DNA from: Parachlorella kessleri
Lineage: Eukaryota; Chlorophyta; Trebouxiophyceae; Chlorellales; Chlorellaceae
DNA: 64,000 nt
NCBI GenBank assembly: GCA_001598975.1
Contig: BBXU01000561.1
Coordinates: 1-64,000 of the forward strand
Direction of reading: 5' to 3'
Of the stretch, positions 44,684 through 57,223 are shown one piece after another (the stretch's first letter is position 1; every line of letters begins with the position of its first letter). Both the position numbers and the translations under genes were made by a program. The notes under the pieces were generated by a model. That model was not told the origin of the DNA and did not search any database. It worked only from the letters and a program-made list of their open reading frames with translations.

Positions 44684-45870
44684 TTACACTAAGCTGCCGT
44701 CAGGCTGTGTTTTACGGATGTAATCGCTAACAACATCATCACAAGCGAGGAGTTGCCGCCAGTGCCGTGCTAAAGCGGAGGCTGGGATCCCCTTCTCGTG
44801 CAGCTGGGCAAAATGATACAGGAAGTAAAATGATACCCGGCAGACCTCAGCTACCAAAGGCGGCTCCAGTACCACAATCATCTCCGGCTGATATCCACAA
44901 AGCGCACAGAGCTGCTTGACAACAATTCCCCGGACCGCAAGCTGGGCAGCAGTACACATCCCCTTCTCACACTTTCCGTCACTGATGCTGCTGGCAAGGT
45001 TGCTAGCCTGCTGCAGCCGGGAAAGGGTCAATTCCCACTGAGGAAGCAACACTGCCAGACATAGCACTTCCAGTTGCAGGACGGTAGGCTTTGCACCAAG
45101 GAAGTCATGCAGGCTGAGGGTACCAGCCTCCAGCCCCTGTATCACGAGCTGCGCGGCTGCAGCGACTGCCAGGGTGGGGCCGCTGGTGAAATACTGTAAT
45201 GCAGCGCTATGCAGGTCAGAGACCTCTGCCTTAGAGATGCCTAGGAGTGGTGCTGCAAGGCCTGGGCTGCCTAAACATTGCTGCCATGCGGCTGCCGCTG
45301 CTGCTTCGGTTGCCTCGGTCAGAAGAGTGGCGCTGGCCACCCCAAGCAGTCGCTGTTGGCACAAGTGCGTGAGAATCCGAATCAAGTCAGCTTCGGCACC
45401 AGGTCGCTCAACCTCTGGAAGGGGGAGTATGCACGCGGCAATATACCCTGTCACCACCATCTGGAACCACAAGCTGGGGTTTGGCTCCGGTCGCTGCAGC
45501 AGGGCCACCAACAGGACGGCGCGAGGACGCGTAACAACGGCTGAGCTGCACCCAGCCAGCCAGCGAGGCAGCACAATATTCTGCAGGCCAGCGCTAGACA
45601 CGTCAGTAAGGCCCAGTTACAACCCAACGAGTGCGCAGCTAGAACAGCTAGACACATCTGCAGGTTAGGGAGGGGTCTTTGCTGAGCAACACTCACCTCC
45701 AGGGCTGTGCTCATAGCTGCCGCGGCCGCTGTGGTCAGGTCCTGAACCCTGTGTGCCCACTGGAAGGCGGTACCCACCTCGGAGGCAGACCACCTAAAGT
45801 CTGGGTGGGCCGCAGCCCTGACTATATCAAGGAAAGGAAGTAGGCCAGCGTTGATAGTGGCGTTCGCCAT
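44684..45870 (-). CDS. uncharacterised all-helical protein
   Basis: Not recognised. Two exons, 45870-45697 and 45580-44684, join in phase to about 356 aa starting MANATINAGLLPFLDIVRAA. The sequence is rich in Leu, Ala and Gln without low-complexity runs and looks like a soluble helical-repeat (HEAT-like) protein: LTHLCQQRLLGVASATLLTE, LGAKPTVLQLEVLCLAVLLP, VSFYFLYHFAQLHEKGIPAS. It ends SDYIRKTQPDGSLV. There is no signal peptide or catalytic motif I can name. It is tail-to-tail with the coiled-coil gene and head-to-head with the kinesin. The second exon is a single 897-base open frame, unusually long for this region and good evidence of coding. Confidence 0.65.
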
Positions 45871-46217
45871 AGCTTCCCTAGGACCTTATTAAAGCGACTA
45901 TGGGTCGCAACTACTGACTGACATGACCCTTACTGCCTTCAATAGCTTGCAGCTCTGATCTGGCTAAATGCCATCAAGGCAGGCAGGAGAGCGGCAGTTG
46001 CTACGGGTCAGCAGGGTTCGTGAAGCACTTGGTTGCCTGTTGCCCAGGTCAACTAGCAAAGTCTTGGTTGCACCTTGGAATGATGACCTGGTGGCGGTTT
46101 CTTCGAATGCACGAGGGCTGTCCCTGCGATAATCTATGTAAATTGCGAGGGTAGTAGGCATATTGCCTCTATTAGGAAACGTGCCGGCCGGTTAGATGGA
46201 GTAGCCCAACCTACAGG
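45871..46217. promoter_or_regulatory. head-to-head promoter region, helical protein / kinesin
   Basis: 347 bp between the two start codons. It contains a short open frame on the minus strand with no support. Confidence 0.45.
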
Positions 46218-49200
46218 ATGGCAGAGGTCGCGGCGGACGAACTCTGTTCCGTATGCGTTGCAGTCAACGTGCGGCCACTCATTCCACAAGAGGCAGACGA
46301 GGGCTGCAAAAGCATCCTAGAGATAGCAGCTGGAGAGCCGCAGGTGGCCCTTCAGTCTCTAAAAACAACTTCCTGGCAGGGCGTCCCTCACAGATGATTG
46401 TACTCCATCCAGTCCTTTCACTTGTCCCTTGGTCTCGGCGCAGGTGGCACTTTCACAGCACAGCTTTCGCTATGACCATGTATTTGGCGGCGAAAGTGGC
46501 CAGCCTTCTGCACAGCTATACAGCAACTGTGTTGCTCCACTAGTGGATGGTCTCTTCAAGGGCTACAACGCCACTGTGAGTGGCCGCAGCTGCCGGCAGG
46601 GCGTGCGCTGGCTGGCACGCTGGTCAGGGCAATGCTGTCCCGCCTGTTGATGGGCTGCACATTACACATCCTGTAATCCTTTGCAGACAGTTGCTAGGGT
46701 GTGTGGATGCAGGTGTTTGCATATGGCCAGACAGGGTCAGGGAAGACATATACCATGGGGTCAGCTTTTACCCCCGGCGGCAGCACAGAGGGGGTCATTC
46801 CACGGGCCATGGAGGCCATCTTTGAGAGAGTGTCTCATACCAAGGATGTCGACTTCACTGTGCGAGTAGGGTTTGTGGAGATTCACAAGGAGGAGATCAA
46901 AGATCTGCTTGTCACGGAAGCTGGTTCCCACCCCCAGGTCTCCATCAGGGAGGTGGCGGGCGGTGGAGTCTGCCTGGCTGGAGCCCACGAGCGGGAGGTG
47001 CGCCAGCAGCTGTGCACAGTGAGCCTGTGGCTCAGTGGCAGCCTGAGTAACACTGCTGCCTCTTGCACACACTCTTAGGCTCGTTGCAGTGATGGGCACG
47101 TGCGGGATTCTCAGCATCAGTAGTGCTAGCAGCCCACCCTGAGAGTGAATGGATAAATCCTTCCCAAGGCGAACGCTCGGGCTTCGTCTAAGCCCACTGA
47201 TCACGCTTGCAGGTACGAACCAAGGAGCAGATGGTTGAGATTTTGCAGCAGGGCACACTCCTACGAGCCACCGCAGCAACTTGCATGAACAAGCGTTCCA
47301 GCAGGTGACATACAGCGTTGGACTTGAAGCCCATCACGAAAAGAAACCTGCCTGGCTTGGAGGATGGGCGCATGCCAATACTCAGCTCTGGCCATCAGAA
47401 GGACGGATGTAATTTCTGGCACAAGACCCCCATCCAGTAAGTTTAGCTTCATGTAACACACTTCTATCATGGCCAACTTGGCTGCTCCGCTCCCTACCCT
47501 GTGTGTCTCACAGGTCCCACGCCATCTTCACCATAATCCTGGAGCAGCGCAAGCTCGTACCGCCCAGCACTTACCAGTCTGAAGCCGCCAAAGAGAGCTG
47601 CGGTGACGAGAGCGGTGATGAGGAGGGAGACAGCGCCGGGGAGGAGGATGGCCTGGAGGAGGACATTGGCTTCCTATGTGCCAAGCTGCACCTGGTGGAT
47701 CTTGCAGGTAGGCCGGCTGTAAGGTGGCAGGCGGCTACCACTGACTCTGTGGTGCTGGAGGGCGGCATCTGCCATGCAGGACTGCTTATCAGACGGGGGG
47801 GCATTTGCAGCAGCCCGCCTGTAATATTTCTTGACACGGAGTGGAGATGGCAGGACTCATGGGCGGGTACCTGGCATGTTTACCGTCGCTGCAAGCTCGT
47901 TATTTCTGCCTTGCCTGCTGCAGGCAGTGAGCGCGCCAAGCGCACCAAGGCGGTGGGGCAGCGACTCCAGGAGGGCATAAACATCAACAAGGGGCTGCTA
48001 GCTCTTGGAAACGTCATCAATGCACTGTCAGAGGGCAAGCAGCACGTGCCCTACCGAGACTCCAAGCTCACCCGCATGCTACAGGTCAGAGATGCCAGGG
48101 CAGTGGCCAACAATATGACGATGTTACAGGTCCATCATCTACCAAAACTGTAAACCGCCTTAACAACCAGTGCTACTTTTTGTCGGCTGGAATGCATGAC
48201 AACACCATGTCAGGACAAACCTCACCCATTGATATTGTTTGTGGGTTCTGCAGGATTCCCTTGGTGGCAACAGCCGCACTGTGATGATTGCCTGTGTGTC
48301 TCCCGCCGATGTGAACATGGAGGTGTGTGATCTTCATGTATGGAATTTCACATAATTATGGTTTGCATGTCATCAGCTTCCGTAGCAGGTATTGGTTTCG
48401 GGGTCCTGGGAGCATGGACACATCCGGAGTTGCGGGAGGTGTGCACATTTGTCCTGCAGAAGCCATTGACTCCAGCCAGAAGTCACAGGGTGATGGTGGG
48501 CGTGTCTGTTTAAGCTGCAGGAAACCCTCAACACCCTGCGCTATGCAAATCGTGCACGCAACATCCGCAACAAGCCAGTTGTGAACCGCGACCCAGTGGC
48601 AGCACAAATAGCGCACCTGCGGCAGCAACTAGCAGCTTCCAAGGCAGAGAACCAGTCGCTCAAGTAGGTTACCTCGCTATTGGACCCTAAACTCAAAAGG
48701 TCCAAAAGCCTCACTTAAAGGCTTCCTGGGTACCACGTGTTAGGGCAAGCTGTCTGCCAAAGCAGGTGTCCGGAAACAATTTATCATATGTCTGTGATGG
48801 AGCTGGAGGTCCTTCAAGTATCACCACAACTTGGTATAAAACGGCTGAGTGGCACCCTGCAGGCGCAAGCTAGGGCTGGGCCCTGAAAATAGCGTTGAAG
48901 GCTTGTTCGAGGGTGGTCAGAACTTTGTGCTGGCAGCTGCCCTTGAGGACATGGAGAAGCGCAACAAGCGGCTGGACATGGAGTGCAATCGACTGCGGGT
49001 GGAGGCGGTACGTGCTTCTGGCTAAGTGGGCCAGGTCTCCTGGTCTCTATGTGTTGCTGGTGCTCTCAAGGGCTGTTTTTCCTGGCGGTAATAGTATTAA
49101 GACAAATGTGGAGAGTCATGCAACCCCATTGGCACTGTCAGGGGAACTAAATGTTTTTGACTGGCCGCCTTGCAGGAGTCGCTGAAGCAGGATTTGACTG

Positions 49201-52200
49201 AGACCACCGAGAAAATGATTGTGGCCCAAGCACAAAGGGACCGGCTTGCGCAGAAGCTGGAGCAGGTAGTTCTAATGTGAATCTACCTCTCCAACCTGGG
49301 CCACAGAATACTAAGGGGAAGATGATCAACATACTCAACCAGCCTGCCGTGCCAACAGATCTTCAGGTATGCACTGAAAGTACCCCTTGTCCCGATCATT
49401 GACGACGCTTTGCTATTGCTACTGTGGACGTCAGGTGGACCCAGCTGCTGCCCAGGAGGCTAAAGCCAGCCTGGGCTCGCTGGCTGCTGGCGCTTGTGCT
49501 GGGGAGGGCGATGAGGCTGTGTCTCACCTACATCGCATTGCTGAATTGGAGCGGGAGGTGAAGCGCCTAAGACAGGTGTCCAGGTGTGAGCCAACAACGA
49601 CAGTTATCCTTGGTGCTAAGCTTACAGTGTGCTTAGCAGCAATATACGGTAGTTGCATGCCCCATGCTCCGGATGGCATGCTAGTGGGGCTTGGCTATAA
49701 AATTGCCTGGAAAATAACCATATTGCAGTGCAGTAGCTCGGCAAGCATCGGGATTGCCTGGAATGTCTGAAACACTATGGTTTAATCAAAACACCATGCT
49801 TAACGCAACCGGCCGATACAATAGCCAATCCCCACTTTTATTAGTTTCTGCTTGCTGTCGGGTGCAGGGTTTCTGGTGCATTTGTTGTGAACAGCCGCCG
49901 CCAGTCGCTGGCCCTGGATGCACCTATGCCATGCAGCCCATTTGCTGTGCGCGCGCCTCCTGAGGAAGGTTATCTCAGCGACCTGGAGTTTAATGATGAT
50001 GAGTTTGCAGCGGAAGAACAGGCCCACAGGCAAGCTCCGGCCCAAGAAATTCATAGGACCTGCCTTTGTGGCGGCGGCACAGAATTAGCTGCCATGCCTT
50101 TCTTGGGCGCAACTTTTGGCGCTGCAGGGTTGGAGTCTGCACAATGCTTCAAGCCACCAGTGGTCTGTGCAGACCTAGTCGTCTTGCACTCTAAAAGTCT
50201 GGCCAAAGCTTACAGGACGCCACGGCTGAACACCTACAGGCATGAGATGACCAAGGTGAATGCGCAGATTGCGCTGCTACAGCAGCAGCTGGAGGAGAAG
50301 GAGGCGCGTATGCAGGTTGTGGGTGGGCATGCTCTTATGAAGCAGGCCTACGACAAGCAGCTGCGGGAGCTGCAGTCTGAGGTGGACCAGCTATCCAAGG
50401 AGCGGCTCAAGCTGCTGCAGGTAGGCCTGGCGGGAAGGCTGCCTGGGTGGATGTGCTGCTCTTCTGTCAGGACACTTGATACTTCCTCTGCTGTGTTCTT
50501 CTGTCAGGACACTTGACACTTCCTCTGCTGTCTTCCTCGATGCACAAGTTTATGCAGTCGCTGGAGCTTGCAGTCAAGAGCCCTGAGTAGCTGCCCTTGA
50601 AGGACCTGCAGACCAGTACCATCATGTGAGTGTCTGACAGTGCATATTCGAGGCAGCAGGTCGTGCATGCCCCAAGATCCAGGAGCTGCAAGGCTTACAG
50701 CATGCCAGCGAGGAAGACCGGCTCAAGCAGGAGTCCAAGTACAAGAATCGCCTCAAGGAAATGGATGACAAGCTCAAGTCCTTACGCACAAAGGTGGGTT
50801 GCCTTAGAATCCTGGCCTCGGCTGGAAAGTGTGTGATGCTTGTAGACAGGACAGTCAACTTACAAACCCCCTTTTAGAGCCCTCACTCCCAAAAGAAAGC
50901 TTCTGAGCCGGTTGCTCACTAAGAGAGTTGTAGGTTTCAAGCTCCAGAACACCTTGGGCAAGTAAGACCCAAAAAACAAACAACCTCAGCGAGGGGCAGG
51001 AAGCACACCACGTTGTTGGCTTACGCCGCCTGCAGGAGAAGAGGATTATGGAGTTGGAGCGCATCAAGGGCAAGGCTGAAGAAACATGCAAGCGGCTGCA
51101 AAACGACATCCATAACATTAAGCAGCAAAAGGTGGGATGCCAACTGCAATCGACTAGGCAGGACTGGTGTTCTCAACATCCCTGCCTTGCCTATCTTATG
51201 GGTGGGCTGGGTGTTGCGGAGTGCTTACATAGGTGCAGGGGACATACATTCTAAACCAGAGGTATTGTATTCCCTGTTGCAGGTGAACCTAATCAAGCAG
51301 GCAGAGAAGGCAGCAAAGGAGTTTGCCGAGTTCAAGAAGCAGCGGGATAAGGAGCTGCTGCAGCTGCGTAAGCAGGGTCGGGCAAACGCAGCGCAACTGC
51401 AGAAGATGGAAGCGCTGCACCTCAAGCAGCAGGCAGTGCTGCGGCGCAAGACGGAGGAGGCAGAGGCGGCTCGCAAGCGTCTCAAGGTGGGGCAGCATGG
51501 CTTTCGTCCTAGTATTCTTTTTTTGATTGCTGGCTCTAGCTGCATGAAAGCTGCATTCTCCTGGCATGTTGGGGGAGGGGGGGGGAGAGAATGAGCTCAC
51601 CTTGAGGACTGCGACTGCTTTGACGTAGCGGCTTCGGCTGGAGGATATCTGCAGCAAGACTTCTATGAAGTCAATAGTATGGTTAACCTCCTTAATGGGG
51701 GGGAAATAGCGTTCCTCGCTGTCTCATTGCTGCAGGAAATAGAGAGCAGGCGGTCTGCTCCTGTCTCACGGCCCAACACGGCCGCCAGTGACCGCCCAAC
51801 CACAGCCCCTGCTGCTGGCCTGGCTGCCACGGCTCCTGCTGTGGGTCTGCCTGCAACCCGCCCGCCACAGAGCCTGGCTGTGGAGCGCAGCATATCAGTG
51901 CCATCCCCGCCTCCGTCAGTAGACTGCCAGCCCAACCAGATGGCTCCCTTGCTGCGGGACGAGAAGTCGCGGAGGGAGTGGGTGGAGCGGGAGCTGGATG
52001 TCTGTTGTGCCTCCTATGACCTGCAGGTGAGGCCCACGCCAGGCAGAGCATGCTGTCCTCTGTGGGCCTGATAGCCTGACTCAGGGCTCCTGACCCTGGG
52101 TTCAAAGTGGCAAGGGACTGTGGCTGTTCAGCTTGTGAGCATTGTTTCAGGAGGACTTTCTGAATCTAACTACTAGAAGGACTTGGACATGGGGCAGCTT

Positions 52201-55200
52201 AGTGAGTAGACGCGCAAGGGTGGCACTAATTCTTGCAGTCTCTCTATGACGCCCTCAAGGGCCCAGCGGGTGTCCTCTTGATGGCTTGCAGAGGGTGCTG
52301 GAGGGAGAGAAGGCTCAGCGCAGTGAGTGCGCCCGCAAGCTGCGGGATGTGGAGAGGAAGCTTGCCGCCCTCAAGAATCCCAGCTGGTGGCCTGCCTCTG
52401 CGAGCCCTGGCAGCCAGTCGGAGCAGCTGTTGCTCCGGCAGAAACAGGAGCTGAACAGGCAACTGGACTTGCACAGCAAGCAGGTACGCTGGCTTGCTGC
52501 ACAGAATCAGCCCTTCTAATGGACTGATGGCACGAATTTAATGGTTCTTCCCTTTTGGCACCTTGCACTCGCCGAGAAAGCATTTACTCTGTTGTTCCCA
52601 CCGGGGTAGATATGCAATACCATTTGACCTCGCTTGGCTTGCCTGTGCAGATCCAGGAGTTCCAGCTGCAGCTGATGAAGGTGAAGCAAAACGAGGAGGA
52701 GAAGGGCGGCGGGGCAGCAGATGCCCGGCGGTGGAATGGCCTTCGCACCATTGTGGAGGCTCGGGCAATGCTCAAGACCGTGTTCCGCAGTGCATCCCAG
52801 CACAAGGCGCAAGTATGTTTGGCTGCTGTGGCAATATCGCACCCTGGCAAGGAAATGGCACCCTCCTGCATTGGCCCTATGCGCATCGGCGATGCACTGC
52901 AGGAGCATCACTCGTTGCACTCATTACTCATACTCCTTGGGCTGGTGCAGTCATGTGTGCATGCACACAAGCTACCTCTATAGCAAATTGGTGACAACTA
53001 TCTCAGAGCCATGCACAGCAGCGCTAAGCTGGGACTGTTGGGTGCATGCAGGCTTATGAAGCCCAAGTGCAGATGACGGAAGCAGTGGAGGAAGTTGAGC
53101 TGCTCCGGCTGCGCCTGGACATTGCAGAGCAGGTGAGCTGACAACCACTGCTTCGGGTGCGAAAAGGAGCATTACCACCGCTCAGCGTCCAGCCAAGGAT
53201 GGCTGACCTTGCATGAAAGCTGTCCAGCCAGATGCAGGCGCCCACACCAGTTACTAAGCGCCTTAAGGAGAGTCTATGGTTTGCAGGAGAAGCTGGAGGC
53301 CGCCAATCTGGCAGCCAAAGCGCAGGCGGCAGCAGCGGCCATTGCTGGAGGCTGTGAAAGCCCTGCACGCCAGCCACCGGCTGTGCCAAGGGATGTGAGT
53401 GCCAAGGAGTGTGTGCAGTGTTTCAGTAAGCTTATGCATCAATGTTTCAACTGGGGTACAGGACGGTGGGAGTCTTGCAAACCCACGAAGAAGGGTCCCT
53501 GTTGGCTTTCTTATGTGCGCCCCTGCTGTGCTGCAGGACACTGATGCGCTGGCTGACACCCTGATTGAGCAGCTGCATGCGCTGCCTTCCAACCCACTGG
53601 AGACTATCCCAGAGGAAGGCAGCTCCCCCTGTTGCAGTCCACAGGTGCCTGCACCACAAGTAGACCCTCAGTCTGGATCAGAATTCGCCTGCCGGTTTAG
53701 TTTAGCTCAGTGCTTGAGCAGCACTTTTCCTGTCAGCCGTCGCCTAAACAGCGTTCTGCCTTTGAGGCACAGCAACCCCAGCATGCAGCCCTGTGCCGTG
53801 TGGTGTGATCGTTGCTGACAAGACCGTGCAGAGTGATGACGAGCTAGATGAGGAGGAGGAAGACTCGTCAAGTAGTGAAGAGGAGGCAGACACATGGGAT
53901 CCGAGCTTGGCCACCCCGTTCCACAAGCGCAAGAAGCAAGTGCAGGCGGCTCAGCAGGCAGAGCAAGGCCGGCGGCGGTCGTGTAGTGTACCCACCAGCC
54001 GCAGGTAGGTGGGTTGTGTGCTTGACATAAGGGTGCGCCACCATTGGTACTTGGCATGGTGGTGGGCGTGGTTGATGCTGCTTAATGGTATTTACTTTGC
54101 TTAATGAGGCCATTGTTGGGAGCGGTTGCTGTTGCTAAGTGGTGGGCGGTGCTTCTTTTCCTGGCGCCAAGTGTAGAAGAAGCGACTGTCAGGAGGTCAG
54201 TGTTGCAGCCTAGCCTGGTTAAGCGAAGTGTGACACGTCCGCGCTGGGAGCTTTCTGCAGGAGCTCTACCGGGGCTGCAGCTTGTCCTGAGGAGCAGCCT
54301 GTGCTAAACTACATCAATGATGATCGGGCTAAGGCTGGCGAGGACCCTATCACCAAGCTGACTGTGAGCACTCGTGCTTGGCACCCCTCGGCTTACTTAG
54401 TTTCAGCCTTACTTTGCATGCCCAGTGGAAATATAAGAGCCAGGGCAACGCCGTAATACTCATGGGTAATCATGCCCTTATTTGAAGTTGACTTAGCCAC
54501 CGGCTGCAGGTACCCATTCTGAAGCACTACTTAAAGGGCAAGCTGATCAGGGGGCAGGAATGGCGGGCTGGCAGCAAGAAGAGAGAAGACCTTGTCAAGG
54601 ACTTCAGGTGGGCCTCAAGGCATGCCACACACCGCATCGTCTCATTCAAGACCTGTTGCTGGTAGCTGGCAACTGCACCTGCACAGGTAGACTGCCGCCC
54701 ATAGGTTTGTGTTGTTAGTCGATGGGAGAGGAATTAATGAGTTCCTCACCCACTTCCTTTGCTTGCGCAGGGAGTTGCTCGGCCTGCAGGCGGTTGAGCC
54801 CACCAGCCCAACATTGCTAACAAGCCCTAGGCCTGCCGGCTGGCGGGAACTAGGAGCTGCGACCTCACAGGTGCGCCGCCTTGCAAATTTCCTTGCAAAG
54901 GCTGACCATACCCAAACAGGGCTTCTATTGTCTGAACAAACCACGTCTGCTATACCACGGCACTGGTACTTGGCCTCTACTGCAGGCTATGCCGCAGGAC
55001 AGGCCCACCCCGCCCCAGCTCTGCCTGCCGGATGCAGCACGGCCTCCCTCCTCCTGCGCCACGCCTGTAGGGGCCCAGGGCGCCACACCCGAGGCATCTC
55101 CAACCCAGCGCACCAATGAGCTAGGCGCCTCACCCCGGCAATCAGCTGGGTCAGCAGCCCAGCTGGATTCCTTGGGCTTGGCGCACCCAGTTCGGCTCCC

Positions 55201-56534
55201 TGCTCAGGATGGACAGCAGCCAGGTACTGGGGAGCCAGAGCTGTGCATTATATGCCATAGCGAAGGAATTCTTCTCTGTGCATGCTTGCCAGGTAGAGTT
55301 GACATGCATTTGTTCAATGTACATGCTAGGGTTGACATGCATTCGTCGATACTCAGCCTATAATGCTTGGCTTCCAGTCGTAGCACTTTTACGAACTGCT
55401 CGTTGGCTTGCGGTGGTGCAGGCAACTCCCCTGCTAGTGGTAAGAGCAGCAACAGCCCGTTGGAGCGATTGCGCGCCCTAAACCCCTTCTCCCGGCACGC
55501 CCGGAGCCGCTCAGAGCTTGGTCCAGCACCCGGCCGGCTCGCCAGCAGCAATGGCAGCGGCAGCAGCGCAGCGGGCAGCCTGCACAGCCTGCCGGCCACC
55601 CCCTCCAACTCCACCATAGGGGCAGCTGCCCTGCTGGAGAAGAGCGCCGCCTGCATGCTGCGTGCTGCGGAAATGAAGTCAGCGCTGCACGACACGCTGC
55701 TAAAGTCAGGCAGGATCTCGACATCAACCTCTGCCGCAACCTCGCCCACAGAGCCACCACCACCGGCAGCATCAGCAGGCAGTGGCCGGGAACTAGATGC
55801 CAGGGACAGCTCTGGGCGGCAGGCCCAGTCCCCCAGCAAGCTTCTGGGCTGGATGGGGCTGGGTGGCAGCGGCAAGGCTTCCCGTGACACAGCGGCAGCA
55901 GCAGCTAAGGGTGCACCAATAGATGCTACGCCGCCGGGTAGCTGGAGCATTCCAGCAGATGCACCTGCTGGGAGTGGCTCTGCTACTGCAGAGGCGGCCA
56001 CGCCGTTGACTAGCCCTCGAAACCCACTTGGTGAGTTGCTGGCAAGGTTCCCAACACATGCTCCTCACAAATCATGCTGCTGGCAACATGCTTTTAAGAC
56101 ATGGTGATTGCCAAACTGGGGCTGCGCTGCTTAGGTTCCTTGCGAATGCAGCCCAACCTGGCTGTACCAAAGCTACATGCACAGGCAGAGTAAACCTTGC
56201 GGGTATCCATTGCACTTGTGCAGGCGTGGCTAACCGCCAATCGGGTTCTGGCGCGGCTGATGTAGTTGGTGGGACCTCAGAGGATAGGGAGAACAGTGGC
56301 AGCAGCGGCGGCAGCCTGACAGGGTCACGTCCATCTAGCAGCGCCACACTTGCAGGGGCCCCCAAGGGTGTTGTACCAAGGTTAGGAACAGCAGCATCTC
56401 TAGCCAGGGCAGCATCTGGCCTGGAACGGCAGCAGCAGCAGCAGCCCGGTGGTTCGCCAACCAAGAGTGCCATGAGCAAATCTGCACCTAACACCGCACG
56501 GGTGCCCAGCAGCCCCTTGCGCATATGGAAGTAG
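46218..56534 (+). CDS. kinesin-4 family motor with long coi­led-coil stalk and C-terminal SAP-like segment
   Basis: Plus-end microtubule motor resembling kinesin-4 (KIF4/FRA1). Thirty exons keep one frame, about 1644 aa; first 46218-46343, 46444-46575, 46713-46997, 47213-47304, 47514-47707, 47924-48084; last 54281-54363, 54510-54607, 54771-54870, 54986-55223, 55422-56030, 56224-56534. N-terminal motor: P-loop [14 protein letters not shown] (residues 89-102), switch I NKRSSRSHAIF (207-217), switch [16 protein letters not shown] (272 on), neck [20 protein letters not shown]. An acidic insert ([16 protein letters not shown]) interrupts the motor. Coiled coil runs from about 375 to 930. An acidic patch [18 protein letters not shown] precedes [13 protein letters not shown] ... 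[12 protein letters not shown] (about 1190-1230), which looks like a SAP DNA-binding motif; the rest is Ser/Pro-rich. The intron after 50029 has a GC donor. Exons 23-25 (53832-54363) are the least certain. Confidence 0.9.
50458..50535 (+). repeat. tandem duplication (about 38 bp) in a kinesin intron
   Basis: TTCTGTCAGGACACTTGA(T/C)ACTTCCTCTGCTGT occurs twice in direct succession just after the exon ending at 50420. One difference inside the shared block. Confidence 0.75.
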
Positions 56535-56539
56535 TAGAG

Positions 56540-57145
56540 TGTCAATGAAGACTGCTCTTGCTTGCCATTCTGCCCGTTGGCCCCGTCGGCTGAATTGCTA
56601 TCGCTGCCATTGCTCCACGATGGCTCTGCCACCTTACAGTCGTCGCACACAACATTGTTTGACCAGTCACACACAGTACAAGCTGCGTTTCGATCCATGC
56701 GTAGTCTCCTGACCCTTTTTAACAAGAGCAGTGGGGAAGAACAGGGCTTAACTGTTAAAGACACCAGCAGTGGACGACTAAGCCCTTGTGCCGTGCAGTG
56801 CTGCCAGACAAGGGTTGACGATCTAGTCCCTCCTAATTTTGATATGTTAGTAACACTACGTACACAACCCATGACACAACCGTCGTAGTGTAGCAGTAGT
56901 GTAGACATAATGTTGACAGATGCGCCCAAACTGACAGGCGCGGGCGGGCAGAGAACCAACCGTGTTGGACCTGCTGCGTGAAGAACGGACACGTCTAACT
57001 CCTTGAAACTTCGTTGGAAGTCACAGTACGGCTCCAAGCACCAGAAAGAGACAGCACACCCTTCATTGTAGTTGCTCGCCACCTTCACTGTCGGGCGGGG
57101 GTGCGAGGGGAGCGCCCACGGGTCCGGAGCGTGCTCTGTGCCCAT
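56540..57145 (-). other. uncharacterised open reading frame of unclear status
   Basis: A minus-strand frame stays open from an ATG at 57145 through the end of the kinesin gene. The part outside the kinesin reads MGTEHAPDPWALPSHPRP, SFWCLEPYCDFQRSFKELDV and further on CTVCDWSNNVVCDDC, a possible zinc knuckle. A second minus frame lies at 57514-57152. The continuation into the kinesin exon is only a shadow of its Gln repeat. I cannot name a family; it could be a short gene, a decayed element or chance. Confidence 0.25.
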
Positions 57146-57223
57146 AACACCTTAGCAAACCAGAGCTGACATCTTCCGTAATCTAAACCGGCGCTGCTTA
57201 CGAATAGCATCAGCCTTACCATC

